NCBI GenBank assembly: GCA_033961575.1
Contig: CM066730.1
Coordinates: 149,881,523-149,945,522, forward strand
Length of the DNA stretch: 64,000 nt
DNA from: Aselliscus stoliczkanus
Taxonomy: Eukaryota > Chordata > Mammalia > Chiroptera > Hipposideridae
Reading direction: 5' to 3'
In this document: positions 27,286-50,690 of the stretch, piece after piece
Layout of the letters: each line of letters opens with the position of its first letter
Numbering within the stretch: the stretch's first letter is position 1
Notes under the pieces: model-generated
What the model saw: the letters and a program-made list of their open reading frames with translations, nothing else
Database searches by the model: none
What the model was told of the DNA's origin: nothing
Position numbers and translations under genes: made by a program

Positions 27286-28059
27286 TTGCCCTGGCGGGGA
27301 CAGGGAGCTGGTTAGGCCTGTAGCGCAATGGGTTTCCCGTGGTCTAAGGAGATGTGGAATGACAAATGAAGAATTTCCTGCCACACCAGAACCCTTTCCA
27401 GAGCTCACAAGCAACTCAGAGCCTTGTCCCAGGAAGTCGGTACCATTATGATGGGCAGAAACAATAAGATCCTAAGACAATTAGAGGACATACACAGAAA
27501 AGAAAGCAGAGGAACCCTGAGCAGGCACCACAGGACTTTTGGTTTCAGAGGCCTTCTTGCCTCAATGATGCAAGTCTAAGGTTCTAAATCCTAAGCAACC
27601 TAGCTCTGAGTCTTTATGTCTGAACATCTTTTTGTATCAAAGCTGAAGGCCTCGCAGCTTCTCCCTGCTTATCCAGACTCCATCTTCCTTGACAGTCCTC
27701 TATGAAGTATTCTAGCTATTTCTGTGCCCCTCTCTAGATCTATTCTCCCCTCCCCAGACACAAAGCCTTGTTGATTTGGCCTCATAAGCTGTGGGGACCC
27801 AACTTCTCTCTAAACTCCAGCTGTTAAGAAGCTCTATCCAAGCCCATGTAGCTCTGGGGCTTGGAGATCTAAGGGAAAGGTGGTGGTGAGGGCCCTGACA
27901 TTAAGTCCCACAGTATGTATTACAATCTGAGTTCCCATGACATAGAGAGAGGATGCAGAAAGAGGCCCCAAGGAAGGAGCAGAAGCTAAGAAGGAACTAA
28001 GGAGAAGGGCACAGATCTTTCACAAACAAAACCACATACTAGATTCCAATTCTGGAACT
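27286..28059. other. Spacer between converging ZSWIM5 and UROD
   Basis: About 0.8 kb of unique-looking sequence between the two poly(A) signals. No gene or named repeat is seen. Confidence 0.5.
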
Positions 28060-28065
28060 TTTATT
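28060..28065 (-). terminator. UROD: UROD poly(A) signal
   Basis: TTTATT on the plus strand is AATAAA in the UROD direction, about 53 nt after the stop. This gives UROD a very short 3' UTR, as in other mammals. Confidence 0.8.
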
Positions 28066-28117
28066 CCCCTAGAAACAATCATCTGTGTTAGTGGGACTTG
28101 AGGGAAAAGGTGTATGC

Positions 28118-31376
<3,259 letters not shown>

Positions 31377-31520
31377 GATATCTGTCTGTAACTGCGAGCT
31401 AATTCCCACTTTAACCTGAATTTTAGCCGAACCCCTCCCCAGGCTCCGCCCCTTCCTGGACTGAGCCAAGGCGGTGGCCATATTGAAAGTCACATGATCA
31501 GACACCAGCAACAACTACCG
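31377..31520 (-). promoter_or_regulatory. UROD: UROD 5' UTR and promoter region
   Basis: Upstream of the UROD start lie a GC box (GCTCCGCCCC, 31443-31452), a YY1-like GGCCATATT (31477-31485) and an E-box CACATG (31491-31496). There is no TATA box at a fixed distance. The transcription start cannot be fixed from sequence. Confidence 0.5.
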
Positions 31521-33300
31521 GGCTGCCTTAGCTGCTGCCGTTAGGACCCCCCTACCTCACTTCACCGTAAAGTCCCGTGTAGCGACGCAGCAATAAACAG
31601 CCATAAAAATAACTCTGCTCTTAACTACACCTGACCATGGCATAAGGAATTTGCTCTCCTCCGATGACCTAGGAATCCCGAAGCCTCGGTCTAAGTCTTA
31701 ACTTACACTCCCACTGTCCATGATTCTAACAATATTATGCCTGACCCAGCTGGGCATACAGTGGACTATGGAACCAAGCTGAATGGGGAAATGAAATCAT
31801 TAAATATTTATATCGCCTATAATAGGTGTGGAAGTTACAGTGGTGAATAAAGCAGCCCCTTCCTCTAAGGAGCTACAGACTAATGAAGAAACAAATCAGC
31901 AATCACAATAATAATAAATGTTTTAAGAGGAAAAAGCTAGAAGCAACTAGCAAGGGCTCCCCACTTAATTGGGGAAAATGGTGGGGGTGTTCCAAGCAGA
32001 GGGAACAGTATGCGCAAAAGAGGCAAAAGAGCAAATGGCTATTATGGGAACCAGGAGGTCAGTCTGGTGGAATTAAAGAGGCTGGAGATGTCTACAGAGT
32101 TCAGGTCATACAGGCCCTTGTGAAGTACATTTGTTCACCTTATCCTGTAATAGTGTGATAGCATACAAATAGCTTGGAGAGAAGGGAAGAGAAGCACTGT
32201 GTTCCCAATGTTCTAGGGAGAAAAAATGGAAAACTGTCAAAATTACATGGGATCACTTATTATTTCTTTCTTGATAACTTCAATTATTTGAAAACTATAT
32301 CAAAACAAAGTTTCCATCCAAATGTCCATCAACAGATGACTAAAATAAACATACATACAATGGAATATTGTTGAGCCATGAATAGAAGTTAAGTTCTGAT
32401 ACATGTTACAATTTATGCTGAGTGCAATAAGACAGACACAAAGGAACAAACATTGTGTGGTTCTGTTTACGTGAAATACCTAGAATAGGCAAATTCATAG
32501 AGGCAGAAAGTAGATTAGAGTTTACTGTGGGTGGGAGAAAGGTGGCAATGAGGAGTTATTGCTTAAAGAATACAGGGTTGCTGTTTAGGGTGATAAAAAA
32601 AAATAGTTTCCAAAATAGGTAACTGTACACTTAAAAATGGTTAAAATGGCAAATTTTGTTGTATGCATTTTACCACACTTTTTAAAGTTAATGTAATATA
32701 TCAAAAACCATAACACTGTACACTTTAAATGGGTGAATTGAATGGTATATGAGTGTATCTCAATAAAACTTTTTAAATGGGGGGAGGGGACGGTTTCCTT
32801 TTCCTCCATGCTTGTACTTCACCAACGGCTCCAGTCCATCTTTTTGCCTCCTACCATCCCGTCTTAATTTTTCCTCTCATCTGGTTCTGAATTATTGGGA
32901 GAAACTGCATTAATGATCACCGGTGTCCTGGGATTAGGAGTAACAATCAGGATCAAGCCTTAATGACTCGACTCCTCTGTCGGTGGCAGGGCTGAGGAGG
33001 GGGTTATTCTCCCAAAGCCACACTGTCCCTAGGACGGAGAGCGCAAGAGGATGTCTAGGAAATTTTCAAAGATTCTTCTGGTTGTAGTCTGAATTGTTGG
33101 TGGGGAGGCAAAACAGGAGGCCAGGACCAGAAAAATGACTGTTGCAGTGATCCAGGCTGAATAGGATGGCGGCTTGAATGAGGGTAGTAGAAGCAGTGAG
33201 GATAAAATGGTAGTAGAAGTGGGAATCGACAAGAAGGAGTTGATCAGGTAGAAACTACAGGGCTTGGATCTGGTTGGCTGAGTGGGAGGCACAGAGATAG
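31521..33300. repeat. UROD-HECTD3 intergenic spacer with L2-like and L1 3' fragments
   Basis: 31790-32175 reads like L2/MIR (phrases such as GTTCCAAGCAGAGGGAACAG). 32305-32790 is a sense L1 3' UTR remnant (start near AAATGTCCATCAACAGATGA, end near CAATAAAACTTTTT). 33100-33270 is again L2-like. No gene is seen here. Confidence 0.5.
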
Positions 33301-33349
33301 GTCATGTAGATGAGTACTGGAGTACGCGGGGCAATACGGCGGGAGCGCG

Positions 33350-40878
<7,529 letters not shown>

Positions 40879-41935
40879 GTCCGCGCCGGGGGGCAGCCGT
40901 CAGCCAGCAGGGTCCCACTGGGGCTCTCCTAGCAAGACGCCCTCTCTGGACCACCAGGGACTGCATTCCCGCTCTGCAGGGGAGCTGATGCACTCAGAAA
41001 AAGCCATCGCCACCAACCCTGTGTATGGTTGGAGTGGGGGCGGTGAATTGACACTGGTGGCCCAGCCCTACATACCCACAAGCCCTACGCGTGCTCGGGC
41101 TTGCTTCCTGAATTTTTTAGCCTCTGTAAGAGGGAACCTTCCACAAGCCCAGCACAAGCTGCCAGGCCTGAGCTACTTGAAGGGGGCCTTCTAGCTCCCC
41201 ACCCCATGGATTTTGCTTCAATTTTTAGCTCCTCCTTTTTTTCCCTCCTTGTTTTTCTCTGGTTTCTGCCTGGACTCAAAACTGAAACTTGGGAGGTCCT
41301 CCCCAAACAAGGCACCAGGGATGAGTAGGGAGAGATGGTTATCCTGCTTGGTCTCCTGCCCCAAGAATGAAGCAACAGCTGGGCACCCCCTCCTTCACAT
41401 ACAGGTCTTTTCCTCCTCTCCTTCCATACTCAAGGTGTGAGCTGTCTCCTTCCTCCAACCCAATCTCAACTGATGGAGTGCCCCTACCTTCCCTGGCTCA
41501 GAACCTACACTCAACATTAAATCTTCACTGCCATTACCACCCCATGTTAATCACTTCTTCATCACCTCCAGCCTGACTCCCCATTGTGCTGTCTCACTCC
41601 TAAGTTTTGCACAAGTTAAGGCCAGTTATGTCTTCGAAATCTTCAATAGCTCCTCTTTACCCAACTCTAAAATAAAGCCTAGGGCCGGCCGAGTGGCGCA
41701 GTGGTTAAGCGCTGGCTTGGGAAGCCAGCAGCCCCGGTTCGGGTCCCGCATATGAGGGCCAGTGACACTGCCCTCAAAAAAAAATAAAATATAATAAAGC
41801 CTGACTTTAAACCTGCTTCTAGGCCTTATGCACATCCCTGCCTCACCCCTCCCACCCTCAAGGGCCTCCATGACACTCCATCAAAGAATGTCTTGCACGT
41901 GGGAAAGTTGAATAAATGGATGAATTCATTCCTTC
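40879..41935 (+). other. HECTD3: HECTD3 3' UTR with several poly(A) signals and an inserted SINE
   Basis: After the stop, AATAAA occurs at 41671-41676, 41783-41788 (inside a SINE tail), 41793-41798 and 41911-41916. A UTR of about 1 kb ending after 41911 would suit known HECTD3 transcripts. The SINE at 41681-41792 splits the distal part. Confidence 0.55.
41681..41792 (+). repeat. Short SINE downstream of the HECTD3 coding region
   Basis: Target duplication AATAAAGCCT at 41671-41680 and 41793-41802; the duplicated target contains the AATAAA hexamer. Confidence 0.94.
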
Positions 41936-42122
41936 AGAATGTGTTTATTGGACTCCTGGGGGATGTTAGAGAAGGCTTTTCAGGACTTCAGGATCCTGCC
42001 AGGAGCCAAGGAGATGTGTCAAGTGGGAGTGGTGGGTTTCTAAGTGGTAAACATTAAATTCGGAGCTGAGCAGGGAAATAAGGACCCCACTACCCGGGCG
42101 GGGAAAATAAAAAGCTGGCCTG

Positions 42123-42238
42123 GGGCCGGCCGAGTGGCACGGTGGTTAAGCGCTGGCTTGGGATGCCAGCGGCCCCGGTTTGAGTCCCACATATGAGGGC
42201 AGTGAAACAGCCCTCAAAAAAAAAAAAAATTAAAAAAA
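42123..42238 (+). repeat. Short SINE
   Basis: Target AAGCTGGCCTGG / AAGGCTGGCCTGG on the two sides. Confidence 0.9.
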
Positions 42239-43760
42239 AAGGCTGGCCTGGCATATTCTAAGATGGGTGTGGTGATTTGGAGGGTGAGAATCCACCATCA
42301 GGAATCAAATGGGCAGAAGATTTTGACATTGCAGAGGACAAAGCACTGAGATGGCTGATAAAGCACACAAGTCAGGATTTTTACAGAAGAGGCAGCAGCG
42401 GTGCCACCCACCCACATGCTGTCTCTAGTTGCCACACAACTAAGGTGCAGTCTTTACCCGGTGAAAGATCTCATGCGTATACAGTCCCCTCGCCCTCACC
42501 CTCACAGTGGGCAGTCATTCTCAAGCACCGTCCCAAGTGAAGTGGCCTGCGCAGAGTCACTCACCCATCGCTTCCCCACGTGGTCCTGTAGGGTGCGCTG
42601 TGACGCTGCCCTCCCTGGAAACTCTGGGCTGTGGTGCTGGGCCCTTCCCCACCACACCCCCGCCCCCCGGGCTGTGAGCACCCAGAGGTCAGTCTCACCA
42701 CAACTCGAGTCTAACCTCCCAGCTGAGTCTGCCCGGCAGCCCTCGTCTTGCGGCTCCTGATCCCTGTGCCTTGAGTGGTCCACAGGCGACAACCACCTCT
42801 TATTCTTCCAGCAGCCTCTTCCAGCCTAGGGAGCTTGAGGGGCAGGAGCCCCAGAGGTGCCTCTCCCACCCAGTTTGGCTCTCACCCGCTAGCTCTTGCC
42901 CGCTTGTCCTGCCCATCCAAGCCCACCTTCCTGTTTTCTGGGAAGGACTTGGTCAGTGCCAGCCTGCAGGCAGTCCGTTTCTGTGTTTGATACCTGCCTG
43001 GTGAGTCTTTGGTCCTTCTTTTAACAAATTGGACTCACACTGTATATTTTGTAGCTTTCTTTTCATTTAATCATTCAGTGAGTGCATGGAACACCTATGT
43101 CAGGCACCATACTAGGTGTAGTGGATAAAATGGTAACTAAACAAATAATTTTTGCCCTCTTGGGATTTAAATTCTAATGGGAAGGACATATATTAAATAA
43201 TACCATAAACAACATTCAACAGCGTAAGAGCTCCAAAGGAGAAGTGAAGGATAGTGCTAGAAGACAGATCAGGATGATTCTAACCAATGGGGCTCATTCA
43301 AATGCTAAATCCTTAGGGAGAATAACGGCACAAAGGCCAACTGAGAAGCATGTTGAGTCCCACTAGAGTGTGAAGGGCAAAGAGAAGAGACTCCAGCCTT
43401 AGAGGACCATTTTAGGATTTTGTAATGAGCAGCTATGAGGACGTGAAGCAAGAGAGTGACCTTAGATTTACCTTTGGCAGCTGTGTAGAGAACCAGTTGA
43501 AAGGGAGTAACCCAAGCAAGAAATGATAGTCACTGGGACAATCCGGCTACTTGTTTTAACCATTATTTTTATTAGCTGCATTGTATAACATTGTAAGGAA
43601 TTTTCATAATATTTATTCATTTAAAACACTACAGATGGACATTAAGTTTGCTTATAAATTTTCGATATTGAAAACTACAAATGTTACAAATACATCCTCA
43701 TGCATAGATCCTTGAACACCTATTTGATTATTTCCTTAGAATAACCCTAAAATTGTTTTA
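42239..43760. other. Intergenic DNA with L2/MIR-like pieces
   Basis: 43060-43560 has the flavour of L2/MIR (CAGGCACCATACTAGGTGTA). 42380-43010 is GC-richer without a recognisable gene. A later AT-rich part is unassigned. Confidence 0.4.
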
Positions 43761-43776
43761 TCAAACTGCCAAACTG

Positions 43777-44640
43777 ACTGGCCCGCCGAGTGGCACGTTG
43801 GTTAAGAGTTGGCTTGTGGGGCTGGCCTAGTGGCACGTTGGTTAAGAGTTGGCTTGGGATGCCAGGTCTGAGCAGCAGGGCCCCAGTTCGGATCCCACAT
43901 ATGAGGGCCAGTCACACTGCCCACAACAGCTCCACCTAGAGCTGGGCTGCTGTGAGTCGCCTGTAAGGTGTAGGCTGCAGCCTCTGCTGCAGTGGGCTGC
44001 CATAAGCTACAATGAGTGGCCGGCAGCTAGGGTGAGCTGCCAAGAGCCGCCCTGAGCGGCCTTCCAGAGGCTGGCAGCCAATCTGGCAGCGGGAAGAGCT
44101 CAATGATAATACCAACATGGGCCAGTGAAGCAACGTCCTCCACAACTAGACTGAAGAACAAAAGGACAGCAACTTGTCTGTTCCCCTTCCCCGATTCCCC
44201 AATGCTGTTCCCCTCCCCCAATTCCCCAATAAAATCTTTTATAAAAGAATTGGCTTGGGACGCCAGCTCTGAGCATCAGGGCTCTGGTTCCAATCCCACC
44301 TGCGGGTCAGTGACACTGCCCCCTACAGCTAAGATGGTGAACAATAGCTCAACCTGGAGCTGGGCTCCTGTGAGTCGACCGCGAGGGTGTAGGCTGCAAT
44401 GGGGCTGGCCCGCAGCTGGCGTGCGCTTTCATGAGCTGCCGTGAGCAGCTGTCCAATGGCCGGCTAGCAACTGCCTCACCCTGGAAAAGCGCAATGATAA
44501 TACCAACATGGACCAGGGAAGCAACGTCCTCCAAAACTAGACTGAAGAAGAAAAAGGACAGCAACTTGTCTGTTCCCCTTCCCCGATTCCTTAACTCTGT
44601 TCCCCTTCCCAGTTCCCCAATAAAATTTAAAAAAAAAAAA
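43777..44640 (+). repeat. Long SINE (second subtype), split by a nested SINE
   Basis: Target AAACTGCCAAACTG at 43763-43776 and 44641-44654. The head is at 43777-43816 and the rest at 44245-44640. Confidence 0.9.
43817..44244 (+). repeat. Long SINE nested in another long SINE
   Basis: Target AAGAGTTGGCTTG at 43804-43816 and AAGAATTGGCTTG at 44245-44257, within the head of the host SINE. Confidence 0.88.
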
Positions 44641-44929
44641 AAACTGCCAAACTGCCAGTTTATCAATTTTCATTCCCTTTAGTGTCTATTTCCCAAACTT
44701 CTACCAATTTTGGGCATTAGTACTTAAAAAATGTTTTTGACAATTTAATGTGCTTGAAAAATGGTATGATTGTTATTTTAATTTGCATTGCTTTGATTAT
44801 TTACCATATGGAACAATTGTTTTTCTTCTTTATGAATTGCCCTTAGTGTGTTTTTGTCCATTTTTCTCTTGGTTTGATTATACCTTCCTTATTGATTTAT
44901 AGCAATCTTTGCATAATACTCTAACATAA

Positions 44930-45150
44930 TAAGCACAGCAAGGCACTGTGCTAGGTGCTGTACATCTGTTATCTTGTTTTATCTTCTGAAAAACTCTTTG
45001 AGGTAAGTACTGTCGTTATGCCCATTTCCAGGTGAGAAACCCAGAGCAAAGATGAATTAAGTAAGTCACATAAGTAATAAGTGATAAAGCTAGGATTTAG
45101 CTTGATGATCTGCCAGTTCTAAAGCCTGCTGACATGGTGACTAAGGTGCT
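44930..45150 (+). repeat. MIR element
   Basis: GGCACTGTGCTAGGTGCTGT, TGCCCATTTCCAGGTGAGAA and AAGCTAGGATTTAGC are MIR landmarks in order. Confidence 0.8.
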
Positions 45151-45737
45151 ATAACCTCTATATTAACCCCTTTGTCTGTTGTGTCAGGTGTTGCAAATGT
45201 TTTCCCGGTCTGTACTTTGCCATTTAATTTCATAATGTACAAAATTTTAAAATTTTATGAATTCAAAATCTTTATGAAAGGAACCATTTATTGGATATAT
45301 ACCATGGGGAGGCAATATAAGATACTAGTTAAGAGCACATTCTTTAGAGTCAGCTTGCCTGTATTCATATCCTAGCTTGACCACATAGCTGTTGACCAGT
45401 GTCCTCACCTTCCTTTTTTGAAGGATCTATCCTTTTACTATTAATTTGAAATGCTACCTTTCCACATACATCGTTTTATGCTAAATTTTCTATATATCAG
45501 AAATTCTCATTTTACACAGTACACTAGTACAAAACTATAAAAATGACCCTGCAAGTTGAAACCAAGCAAAGAGATCATAATAATCAATGAAAGAAATTAC
45601 CATTGTTCCATGACCTTTAAAATTTTTGTCAAACATTAAGAACTATTGTCACTTATGTATAGGGAAACGGAAAAAAATAGTAAAACTAATATTTATTTAA
45701 TATATTGTAATCTGAAGCATCAGAAAAATTGAGAATC

Positions 45738-45820
45738 GAGCAACAGCGGTTCGAGGCCAGCCCGAGCTGAGTTGCCGTTGAGCTGCCAACAGGTGGCAGG
45801 ATGGCTCAGATTAAAAAAAA
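45738..45820 (+). repeat. 5'-truncated Ves-like SINE
   Basis: Begins at GAGCAACAGCGGTTCGAGGC and runs to CAACAGGTGGCAGGATGGCT plus A tail; lacks the first 50 bp of full copies such as 61602. Confidence 0.85.
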
Positions 45821-45837
45821 AAAGAAAGAAAAATTGA

Positions 45838-46240
45838 GAATCAATTTTTTCTTTGTAAAAAACTTACCAAGAGTAATTTGAACAGTGTTTGCCTCTTTTG
45901 TCTTATAATATGGAATAAGTACCTTCACTACGTCTTGATGAATTGTCATACTCCTTTTTAAGTTTGGATTAGCTTCCAACACTTTATTCTTTGTACTTTG
46001 AACCTCATGAAATATCTCTAAGAATTCCTTTAATGTGAAGTGTTTTGATGGCTTCACTTCCTATGGGACATCTTCATCCTTTTTGTCACAACCACTTTCC
46101 TCATTTCTGTAGATACAGTTGCCTTTACTAAGTTTCTCTGGCTGTATATCTATACTGTCTCATGATGGCAGTGTCAACATTCCCAGGATCAGCTATTTCT
46201 TCTCTAACTCCATTTATGTTTAATTTAAATTTCACTTCCA
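45838..46240 (-). pseudogene. Tigger1-like transposase C-terminal relic
   Basis: On the minus strand 46057-45840 reads KHFTLKEFLEIFHEVQ, then KVLEANPNLKRSMTI and ANTVQITLGKFFTKKK, which matches the C-terminal end of Tigger1/TIGD1-type transposases. Upstream codons (46240-46058) give further acidic stretches (GCDKKDEDVP) and a stop. It is a fragment of a dead DNA transposon. Confidence 0.8.
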
Positions 46241-47965
46241 GCATTATCAAATGATACAAAGAAATGTATCATTTCTTTGCTACACTTTCATTTTGTTGGC
46301 CAATTCTCAATTATTCATTTTTTTTAAATGTCACATGGGTTTATCACAGAGGCAAGGAAGCAACATACACTGTCTGTATATGTGCAGTGTCAAAACACTG
46401 AAAGAAGTGACATAATTCACTGCTCATGATGAACATCCAAAAAGTTGATTCTGACATTTTTCTCAGTGTTCTCATTGCTTTTAGAGAGGAGAGAATTTGT
46501 GGAGGACCACCATTTTTACTGATATCACCCATTCCTTTTATATTTGCTTCTAAATTTGTTACATAGAAAGTTATAGAAAGATTTAAATGAGATATAAGTC
46601 CCAAATTTCAATAACCTCTATAAAACTAAGACTTTATAACTGTCTATGTGATGTTTTCCCTCTCTGTCTTTATTTCCTGCCTAACTTTTCTTATTCCCTT
46701 TTTCTTATCACTTTTTAATATACTGTACAGTTTACTTATTTATTATTTAGACTTCCTCTCCCTGTTAGGATGAGGCCTGGATCCTTTTTTGTTCATTAAT
46801 ATATTCTAAGAGCTAAAACTGTCCTTGGCACATAGTAGTCACTCAATAAATAGTTGTTCAATAAATAAATGAACTGTGGCCCATAAACCATACTTTCCAA
46901 ATTAAAAACAAGGAAAATCAGCCATCTGAAAAGTTTTGTTTTTAATAAAGGCTGAAATATCACCAAATTGATTAAATCATTTATTTAAATAATTGACCCA
47001 TCAGTTTAGAGCAAAAATGTCTATATGCTGACCTTTAAAACCACCAACAATGAAAATTCTGTGTGCTTGAAAAGAAATATTGAAGTCCTAATTAATGAAG
47101 GTTCTTTCTAAGCTCTTTACATAAACACTGTAGCATCATTTGCTCTTTAACTTATTATGAATCTATTGGACAACTGCTGGGCTTATGTACGAAAATGAAA
47201 CACAAATATTCTAGGACCTGCAATTGGTTGCCAAAGTAGAGTTTCTCCTTTCATCTTCATCTTTCACTCAGCCCTATAAAAATAATAATTCCCTGCCTCA
47301 CTGACAAACCCACAGCCAAATGGAGAAGATGAATATTGTGTCATGGCCAGCAAATTCCCAAAGAGAGATCTCTTGCAGACCGTGGGAAGAGTATTTTTGA
47401 GCCACAGTCCAACTTTTGAAAGGTTTCTTTTGTCTCCCACAGTTCAAAGAGAACTTTAGAGCTTGACCTTCTTAAACTATTCCTCTACCACATACACAGA
47501 CACACACAAATGTCCGCTGGGGAAGAAATGTGAGCAGGAAACAAACATAGGAAAGAGCCTGTGTTCTATAAGCATTTATTAAGTACTTCCCATATAATTA
47601 ATAAATAAATAATAAGCATGATGCTAGGCATGAGGGATAACAATATGGACTGACTACATAAAAAGGAATGTTCAGGAGAAGAGATGTCAGTGACCCAGGC
47701 CTTCAGCCCAGTTTTCCTACCAACAAATGAGAAGGCAAGGGAAAACTTAAGAGAAATTTTTAATTCATTATTATTTACTGAGCATGTCCCAGGTCATGTT
47801 CTAGAACCTGGGGACAAAAAAAGCAAATAAGATATAGCCTTTGTTCTCAAAGGGCTCCCTGTGTAATTGAGAAAACATGAAAAAGGGAATGACAATCCTT
47901 TGTGATGAGTGCCATAATGTACAATAAGTACTAGAAGCAGTGGGAGCCAGAAAGAAGGAATCCAT
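46241..47965. other. AT-rich intergenic DNA
   Basis: 47570-47960 resembles L2/MIR (GCATGATGCTAGGCATGAGG). The rest is unassigned and no gene is seen. Confidence 0.4.
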
Positions 47966-48156
47966 AAGGTAGCAGTTTTTAAAGTGCTCCATGGACCTCT
48001 GGGAGGCCCCAAGAAACTCTCAGGGGATCTGTCAGGTCAAAACTATTTTCATAATACTAAAACATTATTTGCCCTTTCGTTATATCAGTGATACCAAACT
48101 TTACTAATAGTCATTGTATTCTCCACTGCCACACTTACAATAAAAAAAAATAATAA

Positions 48157-48590
48157 GGGCCGGCCGAGTGGCGCATTGGTTAAGCGCTGGTTTTGGGATG
48201 CCAGCAGCCCCAGTTCGGATCCCACATGAGGGCCAGTGACACTGCCCTCTACAGCTAACAACAGCTCCACCTGGAGCTGGGCTGTGCGAGCCCCGGTGAT
48301 GGTGTGGGCTGCAGCCCCTGCTGCAGTGGGCTGCCATAGGCTACAGTGAGTGGCCGGCAGCCAGCGTGAGCTGCTGGCAGCCAAGCATGAGCTGCCAATA
48401 GCCGCGGTGAGCGACATCCAGAGGCCAGAGACCGATCTGCCTCATCCGGGAAGAGCGCAATGACGATACCAACAGTGAAGCAACATCCTCCGCAACTAAA
48501 CTGAAGAACAAAAAGACAGCAACTTGTCTGTTCCCCTTCCCCGATTCACCAATGCTGTTCCCCTCTGCCAATTCCCCAATAAAATCTTTA
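48157..48590 (+). repeat. Long SINE in the hAT relic
   Basis: Complete copy; AAAAAAAATAATAA on both sides. Confidence 0.9.
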
Positions 48591-48633
48591 AAAAAAAAAT
48601 AATAAAACTAAGTCTCACTTAAGAATGTCTTTG

Positions 48634-49091
48634 GAGCCGGCCGAGTGGTGCATTAGTTAAGAGCTGGCTTAGGACACCAGCGGCCCCGGTTCAGATCCCA
48701 CATATGAGGGCCAGTGACACTGCCCTCTACAGCTAAGATGGTGAACAACAGCTCCACCTGGAGCTGGGCTGCTGTGAGTCCCCTGGTTGACATAACTGCA
48801 GCCCCTGCTGCAGTGGGCTGCCATAGGCTACAGTGAGTGGCCAGCAGCCAGCGTGAGCGTCTGGCAGCCAGTGTGAGCTGCCAAGAGCCGCCGTGAGTGG
48901 CCGTCCAGAGGCCGGCGACCGATCTGCCTCACCCTAGTGGAGCACGATGATGATACCAATATGGGCCAGTGAAGCAACGTCCTCCACAACTAGACTGAAG
49001 AACTAAAGGACAGCAACTTGTCTGTTCCCTTCCCCGGTTCCCCAATGCTATTCCCCTCCCCCAATTCCCCAATAAAATCTTTAAAAAAAAA
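48634..49091 (+). repeat. Long SINE in the hAT relic
   Basis: Target AAGAATGTCTTTG at 48621-48633 and 49092-49104. Confidence 0.93.
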
Positions 49092-50007
49092 AAGAATGTC
49101 TTTGATGAAGCAATAATTTTATTAAGTCTTGGTCCTTGGTCACACATCTTTTTAATATTTTATGTGATGAAATGGAAACTACACATGTAACACTTCTGTG
49201 TACTAAAGATGTATGATGGTTGTCTCCAGGAAAAGCACTTGTGTGATTGATTTGTGAACTACCACTTTCTTTCATAGAACGTTATATTTACTTGAATGAA
49301 CAACTGAAAAACCATGGCTGACAATTTATCAAAATAGATGAAGTAAGCCAGTCACTTCAAGGAAAACCACAACAGTATTTGTTGCCAATGATAATATTTG
49401 AGCTTTCAAAAGAAAATCAGAAATTTGGAAAACTTCTCTTTGTCATCATAAGCTTGCCAGCTTTCCAATATTTAAGAACTTTTTTGATGAGATTGGTGGT
49501 AATATTAACAAATGTGACTTTGAAAATACTGTATGAGTCAACATTGAGAAGATCTGCATACCTCAGTAAACCAATATTTTACAAATGATCAATGAATGCA
49601 TCAAGTTGCAAGATCATGCATGGATAAAATGCCCATTCAAAGTGCAAGTATGATAACAAAGTATAAAATGCTCATTGATATGATTCTATGTTACAACTAA
49701 TCTGTTACAAACTACCACTTACTGAGTTTTGGTGTAGTATCAAAGAATAATACCTACAATTATCTACAATACTTAAAAGCCATTGAAATATATTTCTTTC
49801 CAATTCCGAATCTGTGTGAAGTCAGTTTATCATCATATAATTCACCCAAAACAATGTAACACAGCTGATGGGAGAATCCTATTGTTTTCTACTTAGCCAA
49901 ACATTAGACCTGCATAAAGGTGAAACCGTGGCATTCTACTCACTAAATATTTTGTTTTGAAAACTGTTATATGTTTTCATAAAAATGTTATGTTACTGTT
50001 ATAGTGG

Positions 50008-50011
<4 letters not shown>

Positions 50012-50041
<30 letters not shown>

Positions 50042-50045
50042 TTTA
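50012..50045. repeat. (TTA)n microsatellite
   Basis: About eleven TTA units next to the tail of the antisense Ves-like SINE. Confidence 0.9.
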
Positions 50046-50177
50046 GCTGAGCCATCCTGCCACCTGTTGGCAGCTCAGAGGCAGATCAACTCGGGCAGGG
50101 CATCGAACTGCTGTTGCTCAGAGCTCAGATTGCTCTCTTGAGCTAGCTCTTAACCAACTGAGCCACTCGGCTGGCCC
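50043..50177 (-). repeat. Ves-like SINE, antisense
   Basis: Plus strand reads TTTTAGCTGAGCCATCCTGC to GAGCCACTCGGCTGGCCC. Confidence 0.88.
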
Positions 50178-50309
50178 TATTTTTATTTTTTAAATGAATT
50201 TCTCAGTTTGAATATTTAATATTGCAAGTATCAATAAAAATAATCCACATAAACATAAGTTTTTTGGGGGGGTCCCAATAACTTATAAGAGTGTAAAGTG
50301 CCCAAATAT

Positions 50310-50690
50310 TGCCACAGGGATATGAAAGACAGTTCAGGGAATATAATTAATAATGTAAATATTTTGTGGGATGTCAGATGGTCACATGTCTTGCTAGGGA
50401 GACCACTTCATGAATGGAGTAGAGGCTTGATCACTGCACTGTACACCTGAAACTGATGTTGTATAATATTGTATGCCTACTGTAATTGAATATATATATA
50501 TAGTCATAGGATGTGGAATAGAGTCAAGGGAATTGTAATAGATATGTATGATATGGGGGGGAGTGGGATGGCGAATTGGGGGAGGGGGTTGTCACTTTGA
50601 GGGGTAAAAAGTATAACTATTGCACTGTATTGTACATCTGAAACTAATTTTTAAAAAAATCTATTTCACAATAAAAGAATTAAAAAAAAA
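50310..50690 (+). repeat. LINE-type 3' end (copy 1)
   Basis: Shares about 250 bp with 60928-61175, ending CATCTGAAACTAATTTTTAA plus an A-rich tail. Differing 5' ends fit 5'-truncated retroposons. Confidence 0.75.
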
